A stretch of 64,000 nucleotides of DNA from Pedobacter polysacchareus (GCF_019802255.1 NZ_JAHYSS010000001.1:1-64000); one strand, 5' to 3'; shown: positions 51,807 to 61,618, numbered from the stretch's first letter. Numbers and translations: made by a program. The notes: a model not told the origin generated them from the letters alone.

Positions 51807-52561
51807 TCAGAGCAATAATTATTGACGACGAAAAAAATAATATTGAGCATATCATACAACTGCTGCAAAAACACGACTTGCCAGTTGAGATTATAGGTTC
51901 GGCAACAAACGCCGACGATGGCGTTGCAGCGATCATTGCTACCAAGCCCGATTTATTATTTTTGGATATACAAATGCCAGATAAGGATGGCTTTGATGTA
52001 CTCAGAGCATTACCGCACCATCAGTTTGAAGTTATTTTTGTAACGGCTTTTGACCAATACGGCATACAGGCCGTCAAGTTTTCTGCAATAGATTATCTAC
52101 TCAAACCAATCAATCCTGAGGAACTAAAAGCAGCCATTACTAAAGTAGCCGCAAAACTGAACCGGAAAAAAGAAAATCTTCAACTGGAAAACTTGATGGA
52201 GCTGATCAGAGATAAGGATGCTAAAAAGGATCATAAATTAGCATTGGCCTCCACGAAAGAAATTAGGTTTGTGAATACAGAGGAAATTATCCGCTGTGAA
52301 TCCTCCAATGCTTACACTGAATTCTATTTGACTGATGGAAAAAACATCTTGGTTTCCAAGCCCATTTTTGAGTACGAAGAGCTCCTGGCCAATTATGATT
52401 TTATACGATGCCATCAATCCCATTTAGTCAATAAAAAATACATTAAAAGTCTGGTCAAAGAAGACAGCGGATACCTTTTACTCAATGATGCCACCCGCAT
52501 TCCGATCTCCAGAGCCAAAAAAGAGAACGTCATAAAAGCCTTACACACCCTAAAGAAATAA
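51803..52561 (+). CDS. LytTR-family response regulator
   Basis: A 252-residue regulator. The receiver domain has DDEKNN near the N-terminus and the phospho-acceptor Asp in LLFLDIQMPDKDGF. The LytTR DNA-binding domain follows (IRFVNTEEIIRCESSNAYTEFYL, FIRCHQSHLVNKKYI). The ATG at 51803 overlaps the kinase stop. A start nine bases earlier is open but lacks that coupling. It is the partner of the kinase, and the TlpA-like gene 11 bases downstream may be part of its regulon. Confidence 0.92.
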   Translation: MIRAIIIDDEKNNIEHIIQLLQKHDLPVEIIGSATNADDGVAAIIATKPDLLFLDIQMPDKDGFDVLRALPHHQFEVIFVTAFDQYGIQAVKFSAIDYLLKPINPEELKAAITKVAAKLNRKKENLQLENLMELIRDKDAKKDHKLALASTKEIRFVNTEEIIRCESSNAYTEFYLTDGKNILVSKPIFEYEELLANYDFIRCHQSHLVNKKYIKSLVKEDSGYLLLNDATRIPISRAKKENVIKALHTLKK

Positions 52562-52572
52562 CCCCTAACGCT

Positions 52573-54096
52573 ATGAAACAACTCCTATTCTTCCTCGCAT
52601 TTTTCTATTGCAGTACCCTAGCTGCCCAAAACAGTTCTCCAATCTCGATAGAGGACAAAAAGATGGATGCTTATCTTCTCCATCGAAAACCCGCAGTATT
52701 GACTATCCAGGTAAAGAACCTTCCTGATAGTATTAAAAAAGTACATGTAAAATATACACTTGTACAGCTAGGCGCAGGATTCCAAGTGAATAAATTTACA
52801 GAGACCGATGCAAAAGGTTTATCAAAAATTACCCTTGATCAAAATTTACCTTACCAACAAATCTGGTTAACTGTAGGCAATTATTTGTATACCGGGATTT
52901 ATGTCAATACAGGATTGACGGTTACAATTGATCTCAATAAGACATTAAAAAAAGACGTATTTATGATTGCTGATGGGGTAGAATATTCAGGAGATGACGG
53001 AAAACTGAATACAGCAATGAATAAAAATGTATTGTTCAAAAGAAAGGAAAAAGAACTTTTGCAAAACACTTTCCGTACCCTCCGCGATTCCAGAAGAAAA
53101 TCTACTGAGGCGACTTTCCTCTCTAAAATCGACTCTGTCCAACAACAGCTGACCCAAATAGACCAGGAGTTCCTGACCGAATTTCCAGATTACAGCTGGG
53201 CAGTCAAAAATGAAACTTTGTCGGAATTTTACGGGAATCTTTGTGTCTCCTATTGGAATGATGATATGCCGGAGAAACTCTTTAAAGAAGTGACTGCCCA
53301 CCAACCATATTTTACAAGTAATGATGGCGCTTTGTATTATAGATACCTTAAGACCTATACAGCATCCAGAAAAGCTGATAAAAGAGTCCTACAAAATACC
53401 CTGGCTTTGTTCGACAGTTTGTACACGGCACAGAAATCTGATCTATTAAAATTAAATCTTTTAGAATCAGAGAAAGATAAATTTACAACATCTTACCCCT
53501 TAATTATCAATAGCATCAAAACTGCATGGGGCAAAAACATAGCCACAAAAGAATTGGCAAAGGCCAATGCCGGTCAAAAGAAGATAGACAGCTTATTTGC
53601 CTTATCTACAAAACCAGCAACATCCAATATTGGGATTCCATTAATGAAGTTACCTTTTGAAGCAAACCTATACCAATTAGATACAGTAACAGACATTAAT
53701 GATTTCATCATTAGCCTAAAATCAAAATTCGCTAAAAAAGCCATCATCATAGACTTCTGGGCCACTTGGTGCGGTCCATGTATTGCCGATTTACCTAGCA
53801 GTAAAAGCCTGCATGAGGGCAACAAAGATTTACCTATTGAATACGTTTACCTATGCACTACGGGAGGTTCTGATCTGGAACTCTGGAAAAAAAGAATCGC
53901 AACGATGGAAATCCCAGGGACGCATATCTTCGTCAACGAAAAAATCGTCGCCCAGTTAAAAACGGCTTTTAATGCAGAAGGTGGATTCCCAACTTATGTG
54001 GCTATTGACATCAATGGTCAGGTAAAGCCAAAAGCAATCACCTACATGGGCGCTTTAAATAGAGAATCTTTAAAAAAAGCGGTCGGAATTAACTAA
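52573..54096 (+). CDS. TlpA-like thioredoxin-domain lipid/periplasmic protein
   Basis: A 507-residue exported protein (signal KQLLFFLAFFYCSTLAAQ). The first 370 or so residues are a beta-sandwich followed by a long helical region without a known motif. The C-terminal 130 residues are a TlpA/ResA-type thioredoxin fold with FWATWCGPCIADLP (CGPC-type active site) and the cis-proline in GGFPTYVAI. It likely reduces or isomerises periplasmic disulfides. It is co-transcribed with the kinase and regulator pair, which hints at redox or envelope stress control. Confidence 0.85.
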   Translation: MKQLLFFLAFFYCSTLAAQNSSPISIEDKKMDAYLLHRKPAVLTIQVKNLPDSIKKVHVKYTLVQLGAGFQVNKFTETDAKGLSKITLDQNLPYQQIWLTVGNYLYTGIYVNTGLTVTIDLNKTLKKDVFMIADGVEYSGDDGKLNTAMNKNVLFKRKEKELLQNTFRTLRDSRRKSTEATFLSKIDSVQQQLTQIDQEFLTEFPDYSWAVKNETLSEFYGNLCVSYWNDDMPEKLFKEVTAHQPYFTSNDGALYYRYLKTYTASRKADKRVLQNTLALFDSLYTAQKSDLLKLNLLESEKDKFTTSYPLIINSIKTAWGKNIATKELAKANAGQKKIDSLFALSTKPATSNIGIPLMKLPFEANLYQLDTVTDINDFIISLKSKFAKKAIIIDFWATWCGPCIADLPSSKSLHEGNKDLPIEYVYLCTTGGSDLELWKKRIATMEIPGTHIFVNEKIVAQLKTAFNAEGGFPTYVAIDINGQVKPKAITYMGALNRESLKKAVGIN

Positions 54097-54149
54097 TTTA
54101 AATCCTATCATTTCCGTTAAGACCTCATCTTTCTAGATCTAAACTAACA

Positions 54150-54183
54150 AAAACCTCCAGGTTCGTAATCTGGAGGTTTTTTT
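54150..54183 (+). terminator. Rho-independent terminator after the TlpA-like gene
   Basis: AAAACCTCCAG and CTGGAGGTTTT form a perfect 11-bp stem followed by a T-run. It also lies 36 bases beyond the stop of the convergent outer-membrane gene and can serve it. Confidence 0.9.
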
Positions 54184-54218
54184 AGACTCGTTCAAAACTA
54201 ACTTATATGATTAGTTAA

Positions 54219-54773
54219 TTAAAACATCGCTAGTGTTAGTCCGACAGAAGCTCCACCAAAGCTTCTGATGGCATTAATATCTCCATGTACAGAACAATTT
54301 AAGGCAATACCCCGACTCACATGAAAAATATACCTGGCTTCTAAAGGAAGTCCAACCGTAACCTTTTCTATATAACGCTGCCTCTGATCTGGGTGGATGA
54401 TGGGTACCCGCTCATCTTTTTTTACGTCAGTAACCAACGCGAGACCTGTACCAAATTGAATTTCCTGCTGCTTAAAAAATCGCAACCTTTTTCCCATCAT
54501 CAAACAGATATCAGACATTCCAAGATTTGACTTGTCCTCTTCTCTATTCGCAAATTCGTCTTTCTCCGGAAGCATCGTTACCTTGATCTGATAATAATTC
54601 TTATTCATCATCACTGTTAAGAGGCCCTGGATAAAAGACTTATTTTTAAAATCCCGTCCAAATTCTGCACCTAGATAGAAATTGTTGTATTCATCATCTT
54701 CAACATCCTGAGCAAAAGAGATAAGTGGTAGACATAAGCTACAAACGATACCGATTAATATTCTTTTCATCAT
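54219..54773 (-). CDS. Small secreted beta-barrel-like protein, unknown function
   Basis: A 184-residue protein with a signal peptide (RILIGIVCSLCLPLISFAQ). The mature part has alternating strands (NNFYLGAEFGRDF, YYQIKVTMLP, EIQFGTGLALVTD, VGLPLEARYIFHV) and a final GGASVGLTLAMF strand that resembles an outer-membrane insertion signal. I do not recognise a family. It is transcribed toward the TlpA-like gene and shares its terminator region. Confidence 0.6.
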   Translation of the reverse strand: MMKRILIGIVCSLCLPLISFAQDVEDDEYNNFYLGAEFGRDFKNKSFIQGLLTVMMNKNYYQIKVTMLPEKDEFANREEDKSNLGMSDICLMMGKRLRFFKQQEIQFGTGLALVTDVKKDERVPIIHPDQRQRYIEKVTVGLPLEARYIFHVSRGIALNCSVHGDINAIRSFGGASVGLTLAMF

Positions 54774-54854
54774 ACATTGGTTTTAGATTCTTAAACCAAA
54801 TGTAAATGCCTGAAAACAATTAGATTATTATTAAAAGATATGATAAAATAGAAA

Positions 54855-54982
54855 AATAATCTTTTAAATTAGTTTGATGATCCTTATCATTATGAATTAA
54901 TTTATTAAATGAATTACAACACCAAAAAGGAACTATAAAATAAAAAAACAGGGATAAAATAACGTTAGATAATAATCTTTTA
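54855..54982 (+). repeat. Repeated AT-rich motif upstream of the BetR-like gene
   Basis: AATAATCTTTTA occurs at 54855-54866 and again at 54971-54982, the second copy touching the ATG. The core TAAAAGAT appears in inverse orientation at 54832-54839. The spacer is very AT-rich, so chance is possible. If real, the copies could be operator sites for the regulator encoded next. Confidence 0.3.
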
Positions 54983-55944
54983 TGACAGACATTCAGGCAA
55001 ATTTTATTGAAAGGCTTAAATCGGCGCTGCCCGCTTATCAAAATCCAGCGCAAAGTATATCGGAGTGTTTAAACATCAGCTTGAATGAGTCGTACAAAAA
55101 GATCAGGAATAAAAGCGCACTTACCTTGCAGCAACTAATTAAGCTTGCTGATCAGTTCAAAGTGCCCCTAATTTATCACCCAGAAGAAGTACCCACGGTA
55201 ACTTTTAGCTATTCAAAAATAGCAGAAGAAGGCAGTAATATGGTCGTTTATCTCCAAGATCTATTACAGAACCTGAGGCAGATCCATGCAGCAAAACAAA
55301 AACAGCTGACTATCGTTACAGATGATATTCCCCTATTCCACCTCTTCAAATACCCAGAACTAGCAGCATTTAAATTATTTTTCTGGTTCGAAAGCATCAG
55401 CAGTCAGCCTCAGAAATTCAGCAGAGAATTAATTACAGAAGAGATCTTATCCATTACACAACAGCTGCAGCAAATTTACCTGGAGATCCCTAGTATAGAG
55501 ATATGGTCAAAGAATGCCATTCATGGGAGTCTGGAGCAGATTCGCTATGCTTTTGAAGCTGGTTATATCAGTGATAAAGCCCTGGCGGAAGAGCTTGTCG
55601 TGCAATTGCGTTATTGCCTGACCGATATCAATATGTACGCCACAAGCAGTAAAAAGACCATTGATGCTGCTCATACTTTTAATTGGTACAGCTGCGACGT
55701 ATTGGGTACTATTGCTTATTTAGCCGAAGCCGATGGAACTACCGCCTGTTTCAATCGCTTTAATACTTTTAATTTTCTGAAGACAGAAGACCATAATTAT
55801 TGCAGTCAGACCAAAATATGGATGCAAAGTCTGATGCGAAAATCTGTTTCTTTTAGCGGGCAGGGCGAAAAACACCGGAACAAGTATCTCTATCAAGCCT
55901 TTCAGGAATGCGATGCTTTGATCAGGGAAATTGCTGAAGATTAA
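54982..55944 (+). CDS. BetR-like helix-turn-helix protein
   Basis: A 320-residue protein. Residues about 5-60 (FIERLKSALPAYQNPAQSISECLNISLNESYKKIRNKSALTL, continuing to a LADQFKVPL segment) resemble the BetR-type helix-turn-helix. The remaining 250 residues are mostly helical, with several His and Cys residues and no recognisable motif, so a ligand-sensing role is only a guess. The gene lies behind an unusually AT-rich spacer and abuts the truncated AraC gene with no gap. That suggests it arrived with, or was exposed by, the rearrangement described there. Confidence 0.6.
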   Translation: MTDIQANFIERLKSALPAYQNPAQSISECLNISLNESYKKIRNKSALTLQQLIKLADQFKVPLIYHPEEVPTVTFSYSKIAEEGSNMVVYLQDLLQNLRQIHAAKQKQLTIVTDDIPLFHLFKYPELAAFKLFFWFESISSQPQKFSRELITEEILSITQQLQQIYLEIPSIEIWSKNAIHGSLEQIRYAFEAGYISDKALAEELVVQLRYCLTDINMYATSSKKTIDAAHTFNWYSCDVLGTIAYLAEADGTTACFNRFNTFNFLKTEDHNYCSQTKIWMQSLMRKSVSFSGQGEKHRNKYLYQAFQECDALIREIAED

Positions 55945-56337
55945 TTAAGCAATATTTATTTTCCAGCCAAACCCAAATTCTTCTGCGATTTCATGGACAC
56001 GTCTGTCGCTAAATCGAAGCCGGTGTTCAATCAGTCGAATTCGATAGGAAGAAATGTAATGCTGAATACTTTCTGCACATTGGTCACGAAAATAACTCCC
56101 GAGGTAGGTTGGTGATATGGAAAATTTTTCAGCGATTGCGGCAATTTTCAATCTACCCGGCTGTCGGATGTTCTCTTGAATATAATCTAGAATCTGCAGG
56201 ATGCGTGCATCGGCATTGGGCAAAATATGTTCCGGTCTGACCACAGAAATACTTCTTGCAGCGATAACGATAATTGCATTCACTAAATGGCGCTTCAGGT
56301 CTTCATTATATAGATTATCATGCGCTATGGCATGCAT
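55945..56337 (-). pseudogene. Truncated AraC-family regulator
   Basis: A 130-codon fragment. The AraC helix-turn-helix is present in part (IRQPGRLKIAAIAEKFSISPTYLGSYFRDQCAESIQHYI, then RRVHEIAEEFGFG), but the second helix-turn-helix breaks off at GFG and ends in the foreign tail WKINIA. The whole N-terminal ligand-binding domain is missing. Frame similarity begins at AIAHDNLYNEDLKRH, next to hydrolase sequence on the other strand. Both ends are therefore joints with unrelated DNA. It is most likely non-functional. Confidence 0.75.
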
Positions 56338-56492
56338 TGTATGCCAGCAAATTACAGGAGGCAGCTATTTCCGTAGATCTACTCGAGATAAAAGGAGCGG
56401 TACATGCCTTCGATTTTTTTCCCTGCACATTGAGCAACAATTTTTATACGCAGCAAGTTGAATTGCTAAAACAAATTTTAGATCAGAAATAA
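56331..56492 (+). pseudogene. C-terminal remnant of an alpha/beta hydrolase
   Basis: The plus-strand frame reads ALYASKLQEAAISVDLLEIKGAVHAFDF, the typical end of alpha/beta-hydrolase-3-type esterases, including the catalytic His in GAVHAFDF, and then a short tail to the stop. The nucleophile Ser and Asp parts are absent. It runs head-on into the truncated AraC gene near 56331-56337. The stop overlaps the ATG of the following quinone-reductase fragment (TAATG), so the two were once neighbours in one operon. Confidence 0.7.
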
Positions 56493-56820
56493 TGAAAAAC
56501 ATCTTAGTCATCAATGGACATCCAGATAAAGAAAGTTTCAATGAAGCCATCGCACAATCTTACCTCAAATCGGCTATCACAGCAGGTGCAGAAGTGAGAT
56601 ACATCGCCATCAGAGAATTAAAATTCAATCCAAATTTACAATTTGGTTATCGCATGGTTCAAGCGGTCTTGTTCAATTGAAGAAAGGCATATTGGAATAC
56701 TGTGGTATAGCTTATATACAAACCGATTTTATAGGCCCTCTGTATGAACTATCTGAATCTGACAGAAAAAATTGGTTAGAAAAGATAGGACACATTGCCA
56801 AGAATGATAGTTTGCTATAA
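56492..56820 (+). pseudogene. Quinone reductase (flavodoxin-like NQO family) with internal deletion
   Basis: The first frame gives the N-terminus KNILVINGHPDKESFNEAIAQ and ends at FNPNLQFGYR before junk and a stop. From 56656 another frame gives LVQLKKGILEYCGIAYIQ and FIGPLYELSESDRKNWLEKIGHIA, the family C-terminus, up to the TAA at 56818-56820. About 90 middle residues, including most of the FAD and quinone pocket (the usual WPVWWGS-type region), are lost. A deletion, not a single frameshift, explains it. Confidence 0.8.
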
Positions 56821-56825
56821 AACAT

Positions 56826-56858
56826 AAAAGGCTGCAATCATTGAGTTTGCAGCCTTTT
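56826..56858 (-). terminator. Terminator after metG and tRNA-Arg
   Basis: AAAAGGCTGCAA and TTGCAGCCTTTT form a perfect 12-bp stem. On the minus strand it follows the tRNA gene by about 15 bases. It can also end transcription from the plus-strand remnants. Confidence 0.85.
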
Positions 56859-56873
56859 ACTAATTTTAACAAG

Positions 56874-56945
56874 TGGTCCCGACGAGAATCGAACTCATAT
56901 CTAAAGTTTAGGAAACTTCTATTCTATCCGTTGAACTACGGGACC
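56874..56945 (-). tRNA. tRNA-Arg (anticodon CCT)
   Basis: The 72-base minus-strand sequence folds as a standard cloverleaf. The acceptor GGTCCCG/CGGGACC is 7 bp, and the D arm is GTTC/GAAT. The anticodon stem GAAGT/ACTTT encloses the loop TTCCTAA, giving anticodon CCT for AGG codons, and the T arm is ATGAG/CTCGT with loop TTCGATT. The discriminator is A, and CCA is not encoded. It starts 5 bases after the metG stop, so it is probably cut out of the metG transcript. Confidence 0.92.
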
Positions 56946-56950
56946 AGAAC

Positions 56951-59059
56951 CTACCTGATTACGCTGCCATTACCATGGTTTGCTACAGGAGCCACAAAAG
57001 TAAGTTTTCCTTCTGAATTTTCAGACATTAAAATCATTCCTTGTGACAAAATTCCTTTTATTTCTCTTGGTGCAAGATTTACGACCAAACTTACCTGCTG
57101 ACCAACAATATCTTCCGGCTTAAAAAACTCTGCGATACCGGATACTACAGTACGCTGATCGATGCCAGTATCTACTGTTAATTTCAGCAGCTTTTTAGTT
57201 TTTTCTACTTTCTCTGCAGCGATGATGGTTGCAACGCGGATATCAATCGCACCAAACTGCTCAAACTGAATGTTTTCCTTTGCAGGAGCAACTTCAGCGG
57301 TAGTCAATAAGTTATCAGATTTACTTTTATTTAATTTGTCAATCTGTGCCTGAACCTCTTCATCTTCGATTTTCTCAAACAACAATACCGGCTCATTCAA
57401 CTGGTGACCGCGGTGCAGTAAATTCACTTTACCTGCATCTTCCCACTGGTGACCGCCATAATTCAGCATCTTCATCAGCTTATCTGCCGTGAAAGGCAAG
57501 AATGGCTCAATCAGGATCTCAATATTAGCCGCTATCTGTAAACTGATATTTAAGATTGTACGCACCCTATCTTCGTCCGTTTTGATCACTTTCCAAGGCT
57601 CTGTTTCCGCCAGGTACTTGTTACCTAAACGCGCCACATTCATCACCTCCGTTAAAGCCTCTCTAAAGCGATAATTTTCAATTGATGCACTGATCTTAGC
57701 AGGATAAGCAGCAAGCTCATCCATTACCGCCACATCAACCGGCGTGATCTCCATGCACATGGGCACCTTACCTGCAAAATATTTATGCGTCAATACAGTT
57801 ACCCTGTTGATGAAATTCCCAAGAATTGCCACCAGCTCATTGTTATTTCTTGCCTGAAAATCTTTCCAGGTAAAATCATTATCCTTTGTTTCAGGAGCGG
57901 TAGCCGTCAATACATAACGCAGCACATCCTGTTTACCTTTAAACTCTTCCAGGTATTCGTTCAGCCAAACTGCCCAATTTTTAGAGGTAGAAATCTTCTG
58001 GCCTTCTAAATTCAGGAACTCATTTGCCGGCACATTATCCGCTAAAATGTAATCTCCATGTGCCATTAACATCGCAGGGAAAATAACACAATGGAACACT
58101 ATATTGTCTTTACCAATGAAGTGAACCAATTTCGTCTCTTCATCTTTCCAATAATCTTCCCAGTTGCCTTTATTTAAGCCTGTTTTATTGATATAATATT
58201 CTTCTGCTTTAGGATTCCATACATCCAGACGGGCATATTCGAACAGCTCCTTAGTGGCCGAAATATAGCCGATAGGCGCATCAAACCATACATAAAGCAC
58301 TTTTCCTTCTGCATCTTTAACCGGAACTTTTACACCCCAGTCTAAATCTCTGGTCATTGCACGAGGCTGTAAACCTGCATTCAACCAGGACTGACATTGT
58401 CCGTAAACATTTGGTTTCCACTCTTTATGACTTTCAATATAAGTTCTCAATTGATCCTCATATTTATCCAGTGGTAAGAACCAGTTCTTAGTCTCTTTCC
58501 TTACTGGTTTTTCGCCAGAAAGTGTCGATTTAGGATTGATCAGGTCTGTTGCATTTAATGTACTGCCACAGCTCTCACATTGATCACCATAAGCATTCTC
58601 ATTTCCGCATTTCGGACAAGTTCCTGTGATATATCTATCTGCCAGGAAAGTCTGCGCCTTCTCATCATAATATTGCTCTGTCACCTCTTCGGTAAAAACC
58701 CCTTTTTCATAAAGGTTTTCAAAGAATTCTGAAGCGGTCTGATGGTGCATCAAAGAAGAAGTACGGTGATAAATGTCAAAAGAAACACCGAAATCCCTAA
58801 AGGAGTCGCCAATGATTTTATGGTATTTATCAACGATCACCTGAGGACTAACCCCTTCCCTTTTAGCTTTAAGGGTAATAGGCACGCCATTCTCATCCGA
58901 TCCACAAATAAACTTCACATCTCTCTTATTCGAACGCAAATACCTCACATAGGTATCCGCAGGCAAATAAACACCAGCAAGGTGTCCAATATGCACTGGC
59001 CCATTTGTATAAGGCAAAGCGGCCGTAACCGTATATCTCTTTATTTTACTATTATCCAA
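56951..59059 (-). CDS. metG: Methionyl-tRNA synthetase with C-terminal tRNA-binding domain
   Basis: About 702 residues from a TTG at 59059. The class I motifs are [14 protein letters not shown] (HIGH) and [12 protein letters not shown] (KMSKS as KISTSK). [18 protein letters not shown] supplies the zinc knuckle. The C-terminal 110 residues ([37 protein letters not shown]) are the EMAP/Arc1p tRNA-binding domain that makes the enzyme dimeric. No in-frame ATG lies near the homology start, and upstream codons are antisense to the divergent gene, so TTG is chosen. Confidence 0.95.
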   Translation of the reverse strand: MDNSKIKRYTVTAALPYTNGPVHIGHLAGVYLPADTYVRYLRSNKRDVKFICGSDENGVPITLKAKREGVSPQVIVDKYHKIIGDSFRDFGVSFDIYHRTSSLMHHQTASEFFENLYEKGVFTEEVTEQYYDEKAQTFLADRYITGTCPKCGNENAYGDQCESCGSTLNATDLINPKSTLSGEKPVRKETKNWFLPLDKYEDQLRTYIESHKEWKPNVYGQCQSWLNAGLQPRAMTRDLDWGVKVPVKDAEGKVLYVWFDAPIGYISATKELFEYARLDVWNPKAEEYYINKTGLNKGNWEDYWKDEETKLVHFIGKDNIVFHCVIFPAMLMAHGDYILADNVPANEFLNLEGQKISTSKNWAVWLNEYLEEFKGKQDVLRYVLTATAPETKDNDFTWKDFQARNNNELVAILGNFINRVTVLTHKYFAGKVPMCMEITPVDVAVMDELAAYPAKISASIENYRFREALTEVMNVARLGNKYLAETEPWKVIKTDEDRVRTILNISLQIAANIEILIEPFLPFTADKLMKMLNYGGHQWEDAGKVNLLHRGHQLNEPVLLFEKIEDEEVQAQIDKLNKSKSDNLLTTAEVAPAKENIQFEQFGAIDIRVATIIAAEKVEKTKKLLKLTVDTGIDQRTVVSGIAEFFKPEDIVGQQVSLVVNLAPREIKGILSQGMILMSENSEGKLTFVAPVANHGNGSVIR

Positions 59060-59099
59060 AACTATTTTTATTATTTTGTCAAATATAAGTGTTTTACCT

Positions 59100-60011
59100 A
59101 TGATTAAGCAGCCGCCATATTTAAAAAAAGGAGACAAAATTGGAATCAGCTCTCCTGCCAAGAAATTAACAGCAGACCTGAGCAAAGCGATCGCCATTTT
59201 AGAAGGCTGGGGGCTGCAGGTAGTCCTTGGCGAAAATGTTTATGCTGCGCATGATCAATTCGCAGGTACAGATGAGCAAAGGCGAAAAGACCTGCAAACC
59301 TTTTTAGACGATCCGGAAATCAAAGCCATCTTCGCTTCCAGAGGCGGTTATGGCACCATCAGAATTGTTGATGAGCTTGATTTTAGTCCATTCAAATCAG
59401 CAGTACCAGATGATCAATCCAAATGGATCATTGGTTTCAGTGACATTACCATCCTGCTTTCTCATACTTTCGCCCAAGCCTACACCCAAAGCATCCATGG
59501 TCAAATGCCTAAAACATTTGAAACCGGCACAGCTGAATCATTGGAATCGCTAAGAAAAGCATTATTTGGAGAACCACAAACTTACAGCTATAGCAGTGAT
59601 TTCGAAAACAAACCCGGTAATACAGAAGGAATCCTGATTGGTGGAAACTTAACTTTATTAATCGCTTCGGAAGGTTCCAGTTCTGCATTCGACTATACGG
59701 ATAAAATCCTTTTCCTGGAAGATGTAGGGGAACATGAATATGCAATCGATAGGATGATAAGAGCGCTGAAAAGAAGTGGTAAACTGGCCAAATTAAAAGG
59801 ATTAATTATTGGTGCATTTAATGGGTATGAGGTAGAAGAACTTCCATTCGGACAAAGTCCGGAACAAATCATACAAGAAATCGTAAAGGATTATGATTAT
59901 CCTGTTTGTTATAACTTCCCTGTAGGCCATATTGATGATAATCGAGCCATGGTGATCGGAAAACCTGCGCAGCTTTCTGTGGAAGTTCATCAGGTTAAAT
60001 TCAGCTTTTAA
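59100..60011 (+). CDS. LD-carboxypeptidase (S66, LdcA/MccF family)
   Basis: A 303-residue protein that starts [22 protein letters not shown]. The S66 catalytic triad is visible: the nucleophile Ser in IIGFSDIT, Glu in [10 protein letters not shown], and His in [20 protein letters not shown] forms the oxyanion region. It trims the terminal D-Ala from L,D-linked murein tetrapeptides in the cytosol, which fits the epimerase of the same recycling pathway at 11990. A TTG-type extension of eight codons upstream is open but lacks similarity. Confidence 0.92.
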   Translation: MIKQPPYLKKGDKIGISSPAKKLTADLSKAIAILEGWGLQVVLGENVYAAHDQFAGTDEQRRKDLQTFLDDPEIKAIFASRGGYGTIRIVDELDFSPFKSAVPDDQSKWIIGFSDITILLSHTFAQAYTQSIHGQMPKTFETGTAESLESLRKALFGEPQTYSYSSDFENKPGNTEGILIGGNLTLLIASEGSSSAFDYTDKILFLEDVGEHEYAIDRMIRALKRSGKLAKLKGLIIGAFNGYEVEELPFGQSPEQIIQEIVKDYDYPVCYNFPVGHIDDNRAMVIGKPAQLSVEVHQVKFSF

Positions 60012-60075
60012 AGAACATCATATCTGACACCTCAGTAGCATTTGGTTCCAACCAGTTTTCAGGAGATATCCTATA

Positions 60076-60111
60076 AAAACAGGGGCAGTTCTTTCGAAAT
60101 GCCCCTGTTTT
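60076..60111. terminator. Bidirectional terminator between LD-carboxypeptidase and susD
   Basis: AAAACAGGGGCA and TGCCCCTGTTTT form a perfect 12-bp stem with A- and T-rich flanks, between two convergent genes. Confidence 0.88.
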
Positions 60112-60135
60112 ATTTACTTTCTATCGACACAAGTA

Positions 60136-61599
60136 TTAGTTGTCTGTCATCAATTTATTCAACGACAATTCATCAGAAGAAATTGGCCAGATATAGCCAG
60201 GTTCAGTAGGTCCTTTTCCAGGAGCACCACCTTTACCAGGAATAGGCAGCAACAAACGAGTTAAATCAGGAGCTCTTAATCCTTCCCCTAAAAACTCTAT
60301 TCTTCTTTCATTCAACAAAGCGGTAGTAAAATCAGCCACATTTGCCGGCGCCAAAACTGTAGTTGCATCTGAACGCTGACGTACCGCATTCAACAGCAGC
60401 AAAGCTTGTGCATCCACAGTATTTGTGCTTCTCACACGCGCTTCCGCAAGATTCAGCAATACCTCTGGCCAACGAATCACCGGAGCCCAGTCTGTGTATG
60501 GATTAGGAGCCGTAAATTTTGAAACAAACTGTTTTCCACTTGTCGCTTTAAAAACCAGACTTCTTCTCTTATCGGTCGCTTTCCAATTTGCATCAGCCAC
60601 TATACCAGTCGCATTGAGTGAAAACTCCGTAACTCCTGGTGTAGCATTCGTAAAATAGAAATAACTCGCTAATGAATTCTGTGTACCTGGATAATCCAAT
60701 GGTGATGCGCTCGTGCTCATCGGCAATGAAAACACAGATTCTGTAGTTGTGTAAGGACTTTTAAATACAGTCGTGATATCCGCTTGCATCTCATTAGCCA
60801 CTCCTGAAGTGGCTTTGAATGGTGCAACAGCAGGAACAATCTTGTTGGCTTCAAGAATCACTTCAGGATATTTACCCATTGATAAATATACCCTTGTTTT
60901 TAAGGCAATTGCTGTATTTTTATGAGCTCTTGTCGTATTTAAAAGCGCATTCCCATTAGTAGACTTCAGATTTGTTTCTGCAAAATCTAAATCCGCAAGT
61001 ACCTGCTTATAAATATCCGCAACTGAACTTCTGGCGAGATCAGAAAAACCTGGACCGGTAATCCCGGTTAATCTCAATGGCAAACCTGGTTTAGTTCCAT
61101 TACCATCTGCATACGGACGAGCGTACAACTGCAATAAACTATAATAAGTAAGCGCCCTAACCAGTCTTGCTTCGGCAATATAACCAGCAGCAGCAGCTTC
61201 ACCTACCACACTGATACCTTTTGAGGCCATTCCTTCAATAAACACATTACACCTGTTGATGGTCAAATAACCTTGCAACCATAATGTTTTTACAGATGTA
61301 GCACTATTGGCTACGTTCATGTTCCATACATCGGAGGCTGTCACCAGATTTGAGGTTTCATTGATAAAATCCTCTCCTCTAACATTTCCATATACCAAAT
61401 AACGTCCTCCATATAGATTCCCATTTTTAAGTGAACCATATAAAGAAACCGCCTGGCTCTCGATACGGAATGGTGTATCAAAAGCAAACTCAATTGAAAC
61501 AGTCGTTTCAGGAACAGGATTTAACAACTCCCTTTTGCAGGAGCCAGACAAGACCGCTATCGTAGTCAGTGTCGCTATATATAAATTTCTTTTCTTCAT
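60136..61599 (-). CDS. SusD/RagB-family outer-membrane lipoprotein
   Basis: A 487-residue lipoprotein with a signal ending VLSGSC (lipobox Cys21), then KRELLNPVPETTVS. Typical SusD helices follow: YIAEARLVRALTYYSLLQLYARPY, TRAHKNTAIALKTRVYLSMGKYPEVI and RWPEVLLNLAEARVRS. The end WPISSDELSLN is the common SusD closure. It binds the substrate above the SusC channel encoded 19 bases upstream. The substrate is unknown because no enzymes of the locus are in the window. Confidence 0.93.
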   Translation of the reverse strand: MKKRNLYIATLTTIAVLSGSCKRELLNPVPETTVSIEFAFDTPFRIESQAVSLYGSLKNGNLYGGRYLVYGNVRGEDFINETSNLVTASDVWNMNVANSATSVKTLWLQGYLTINRCNVFIEGMASKGISVVGEAAAAGYIAEARLVRALTYYSLLQLYARPYADGNGTKPGLPLRLTGITGPGFSDLARSSVADIYKQVLADLDFAETNLKSTNGNALLNTTRAHKNTAIALKTRVYLSMGKYPEVILEANKIVPAVAPFKATSGVANEMQADITTVFKSPYTTTESVFSLPMSTSASPLDYPGTQNSLASYFYFTNATPGVTEFSLNATGIVADANWKATDKRRSLVFKATSGKQFVSKFTAPNPYTDWAPVIRWPEVLLNLAEARVRSTNTVDAQALLLLNAVRQRSDATTVLAPANVADFTTALLNERRIEFLGEGLRAPDLTRLLLPIPGKGGAPGKGPTEPGYIWPISSDELSLNKLMTDN

Positions 61600-61618
61600 G
61601 ATTGATAATTTTTGAGCC

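Noticed and set aside
55900..57000. Integrated mobile element at the tRNA-Arg gene
   Set aside because: No integrase, no repeated tRNA 3' end and no element boundaries are visible. The gene remnants alone do not prove integration.
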